Source of the DNA: Acidimicrobiaceae bacterium | GTDB lineage: Bacteria > Actinomycetota > Acidimicrobiia > Acidimicrobiales > Ilumatobacteraceae | Direction of reading: 5' to 3' | Length of the DNA: 8,157 nucleotides | NCBI GenBank assembly: GCA_003154135.1 | Contig: PMCN01000282.1 | Span: 35,818-43,974, forward strand | In this document: positions 6,155 to 8,157 of the stretch, piece after piece | Position numbering within the stretch: the first letter of the stretch is position 1 | How the letters are laid out: each line of letters begins with the position of its first letter | The notes under the pieces: generated by a model | Database searches by the model: none | Seen by the model: only the letters and a program-made list of their open reading frames with translations | What the model was told of the DNA's origin: nothing | Made by a program: the position numbers and the translations under genes

Positions 6155-8157
6155 ATGGCCCGGCTCGACCGGCCGTCGGGTGTGCGCCCGCTGCACGTCC
6201 CCGCCAACCCGGTTCGCTTCGTCACCGCCGCGAGCCTCTTCGACGGTCACGACGCATCGATCAACATCATGCGCCGCATCCTGCAGTCGCAGGGCGCCGA
6301 GGTGATCCACCTCGGTCACAACCGCAGCGTCGACGAAGTGGTGCGGGCCGCGGTGCAGGAAGACGTGCAGGGTGTCGCGGTCAGCTCGTACCAGGGCGGG
6401 CACATGGAGTACTTCACCTACCTGCTCGACCGCTTGCGCGAGCAGGGCCGAGGCGACATCGAGGTGTTCGGCGGCGGCGGCGGTGTCATCGTGCCCTCCG
6501 AGATCGACGAACTGCACCGCCGGGGCGTGGCGCACATCTTCTCTCCCCAGGACGGTCAGGAGATGGGTCTCGCCACGATGATCAACTCCATGATCGCCGC
6601 GTGCGACGTGCCGCCCCAGCGCGACGGCGCGATCGATCTCGCCGCGCTCTACGCGGGCAGCGAGCAGGAGCTGGCGCGCGCGATCTCGGTCATCGAGTCG
6701 GGCGCGCTCACCGACGACACGCTCGAACAGCTGCGCATGGCCGCGGGCACCCGGGCCGTGCCGGTCGTGGGCATCACCGGTACGGGCGGTTCGGGGAAGT
6801 CGTCGCTCACCGACGAGCTGCTGCGCCGCTTCCGGCTCGACCAGGCCGACAAGGTGCGCATCGCGGTCATCGCCATCGACCCCACGCGCCGGCGTGGTGG
6901 AGGCGCGCTGCTCGGCGACCGCATCCGCATGAACACCCTCGACAGCCCACAGGTGTTCTTCCGCTCGCTGGCCACCCGTCCGGGCGACGACGCCACGGGC
7001 CTCACCGTGCCGCGAGCCTTGCGCGACGCGATCGTCGCGGCCAAGGCGTGGGGTGCCGAGCTGGTCATCGTCGAGACACCGGGCATCGGCCAGGGCGACG
7101 CGGCGATCGTGCCCCACGTCGACCTGCCGCTGTACGTGATGACACCCGAGTTCGGCGCGTCGACCCAGCTCGAGAAGATCGACATGCTCGACCATGCACA
7201 GCTCGTGGTGATCAACAAGTTCGAACGGCGCGGCGCGGCCGACGCGCTGCGCGACGTGCGCCGCCAGTACGCACGCAACCACGAGCTGTTCGACGCCGAT
7301 CTCGAGTCGCTGCCGGTGTTCGGCACAGTGGCCGCACGGTTCAACGACGACGGCGTCACCGCCGTGTACCAGTGCCTGCGCGACATGCTCGCCGCGCACG
7401 GGTTGGCCCTGTCCCCCGGGGCGTTGGCGCCGGTCGACACCAAGGTCTCCACGCACATCGGCACCATCCTCCCGACGGCGCGTCAGCGCTACCTCGCCGA
7501 GATCGCCGACGGCGTGCGCCGCTACCACGCTGCCACCGCGTCGCAGTCGGCTGCGGCACGACAGCTGCAACAGCTCACCGCGGCGGCGCAGGTGATCGAA
7601 GCCACCGGGCGCGATGCGTCGGTGGTGCGGGAAGTGGCCGAGTCGGTGGCCACCGCGGTCGATGGCGCCACCACCGCCCTGCTGGCCGCGTGGCCGCAGC
7701 GCGTCGCCGCGCTCAGCGGCCCCGACCGACCGGTGCGCACGTCGCTGTCGGGCACCGACGTGCCGAAGCTGTCGGTGCCCAAGTTCGACGACCACGGTGA
7801 GCTGGTGCGCTGGCTGCGCAGCGAGAACCTGCCCGGCTTCTTCCCGTTCACCGCCGGCGTGTTCCCGTTGAAGCGCGAGAACGAAGACCCGGCACGCATG
7901 TTCGCCGGCGAGGGCGGGCCGGCGCGCACGAACCGGCGATTCCGCATGCTCTCCGAGGGGCAGCCGGCCACCCGCCTGTCCACCGCGTTCGACTCGGTCA
8001 CGCTGTACGGGTTCGACCCCGCGGAGCGACCCGACATCTACGGCAAGGTGGGCAACAGCGGCGTGTCGATCGCGACGCTCGACGACATGAAGGAGCTGTA
8101 CGACGGCTTCGACCTGTGCGACCCCACCACATCGGTGTCGATGACCATCAACGGCCC
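6155..8157 (+). CDS. icmF: Fused isobutyryl-CoA mutase IcmF, N-terminal 667 residues (runs off right edge)
   Basis: Adenosylcobalamin enzyme that interconverts isobutyryl-CoA and n-butyryl-CoA (and, more slowly in known members, isovaleryl- and pivalyl-CoA), fused to its own GTPase chaperone. Full IcmF is about 1,080-1,100 residues; 667 are visible, with no stop. Order: B12-binding domain about 20-150 with FDGHDAS (29-35; His32 is the lower cobalt ligand) and FGGGGGVI (105-112); linker to about 200; MeaB-like G domain with P-loop GTGGSGKS (209-216; Lys215), ETPGIGQGD (307-315) and base-recognition NKFE (354-357) in place of NKxD; linker about 420-535; start of the mutase barrel from about 555, with RMFAGEGGPARTNRRF (581-596). 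Phe583 is at the site where isobutyryl-CoA mutases have Phe and methylmalonyl-CoA mutases Tyr, which supports the substrate call. This domain order separates it from methylmalonyl-CoA mutase, whose B12 domain is C-terminal. Start ATG lies one base after the preceding stop; GGAAG at 6140-6144 is a distant possible binding site. Confidence 0.95.
   Translation, partial: MARLDRPSGVRPLHVPANPVRFVTAASLFDGHDASINIMRRILQSQGAEVIHLGHNRSVDEVVRAAVQEDVQGVAVSSYQGGHMEYFTYLLDRLREQGRGDIEVFGGGGGVIVPSEIDELHRRGVAHIFSPQDGQEMGLATMINSMIAACDVPPQRDGAIDLAALYAGSEQELARAISVIESGALTDDTLEQLRMAAGTRAVPVVGITGTGGSGKSSLTDELLRRFRLDQADKVRIAVIAIDPTRRRGGGALLGDRIRMNTLDSPQVFFRSLATRPGDDATGLTVPRALRDAIVAAKAWGAELVIVETPGIGQGDAAIVPHVDLPLYVMTPEFGASTQLEKIDMLDHAQLVVINKFERRGAADALRDVRRQYARNHELFDADLESLPVFGTVAARFNDDGVTAVYQCLRDMLAAHGLALSPGALAPVDTKVSTHIGTILPTARQRYLAEIADGVRRYHAATASQSAAARQLQQLTAAAQVIEATGRDASVVREVAESVATAVDGATTALLAAWPQRVAALSGPDRPVRTSLSGTDVPKLSVPKFDDHGELVRWLRSENLPGFFPFTAGVFPLKRENEDPARMFAGEGGPARTNRRFRMLSEGQPATRLSTAFDSVTLYGFDPAERPDIYGKVGNSGVSIATLDDMKELYDGFDLCDPTTSVSMTING

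Noticed and set aside
6239..6259. Non-canonical B12 motif (DGHDAS rather than DxHxxG) as a sign of lost cobalamin binding
   Set aside because: The same variant is, as I recall, typical of IcmF proteins; the His ligand and the glycine-rich segment are kept.
6077..7795. 572-codon minus-strand open frame opposite icmF
   Set aside because: Its His/Arg/Asp-rich composition is that of an antisense shadow; the plus strand carries the unbroken IcmF B12 and GTPase motifs.

Overview
The window is high-GC, densely coded DNA with strong G/C preference at third codon positions, one GTG start and gene gaps of 1-13 bp. This suits a high-GC actinobacterium; a free-living acidimicrobial lineage is my guess, not something the sequence proves. 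The genes form a metabolic locus for branched-chain and short-chain acyl-CoA breakdown. No rRNA, tRNA, CRISPR array, insertion sequence or phage gene was seen, and no stretch over 300 bp lacks a gene.

Layout. (1) Bases 1-1037, minus strand: an acyl-CoA dehydrogenase whose C-terminus runs off the left edge. (2) Bases 1038-1143: a 106-bp divergent control region. (3) Bases 1144-4679, plus strand: a compact three-gene operon for the 2-oxoacid (branched-chain keto acid) dehydrogenase complex, E1-alpha, E1-beta and E2 (bkdA1-bkdA2-bkdB). It resembles the Pseudomonas bkd type more than the short Streptomyces type, and no E3 gene follows. (4) Bases 4689-5198, minus strand: a MarR-family regulator, tail to tail with bkdB. 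(5) Bases 5199-5280: an 82-bp divergent control region with a clear 20-bp inverted repeat overlapping a likely -10 box. (6) Bases 5281-6153, plus strand: a 3-hydroxybutyryl-CoA dehydrogenase. (7) From 6155 to the right edge: the first 667 residues of IcmF, the fused isobutyryl-CoA mutase (B12-binding domain, MeaB-like GTPase chaperone, mutase domain).

How they fit together (inference). The Bkd complex makes isobutyryl-CoA from valine, plus isovaleryl- and 2-methylbutyryl-CoA. IcmF interconverts isobutyryl-CoA and n-butyryl-CoA. An acyl-CoA dehydrogenase can make crotonyl-CoA from butyryl-CoA, and 3-hydroxybutyryl-CoA dehydrogenase makes acetoacetyl-CoA after hydration. The locus therefore suggests a valine route that rearranges isobutyryl-CoA into straight-chain beta-oxidation rather than using the usual 3-hydroxyisobutyrate path. 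The MarR protein probably represses itself and/or the dehydrogenase-icmF operon through the inverted repeat. Nothing ties it directly to the bkd operon.
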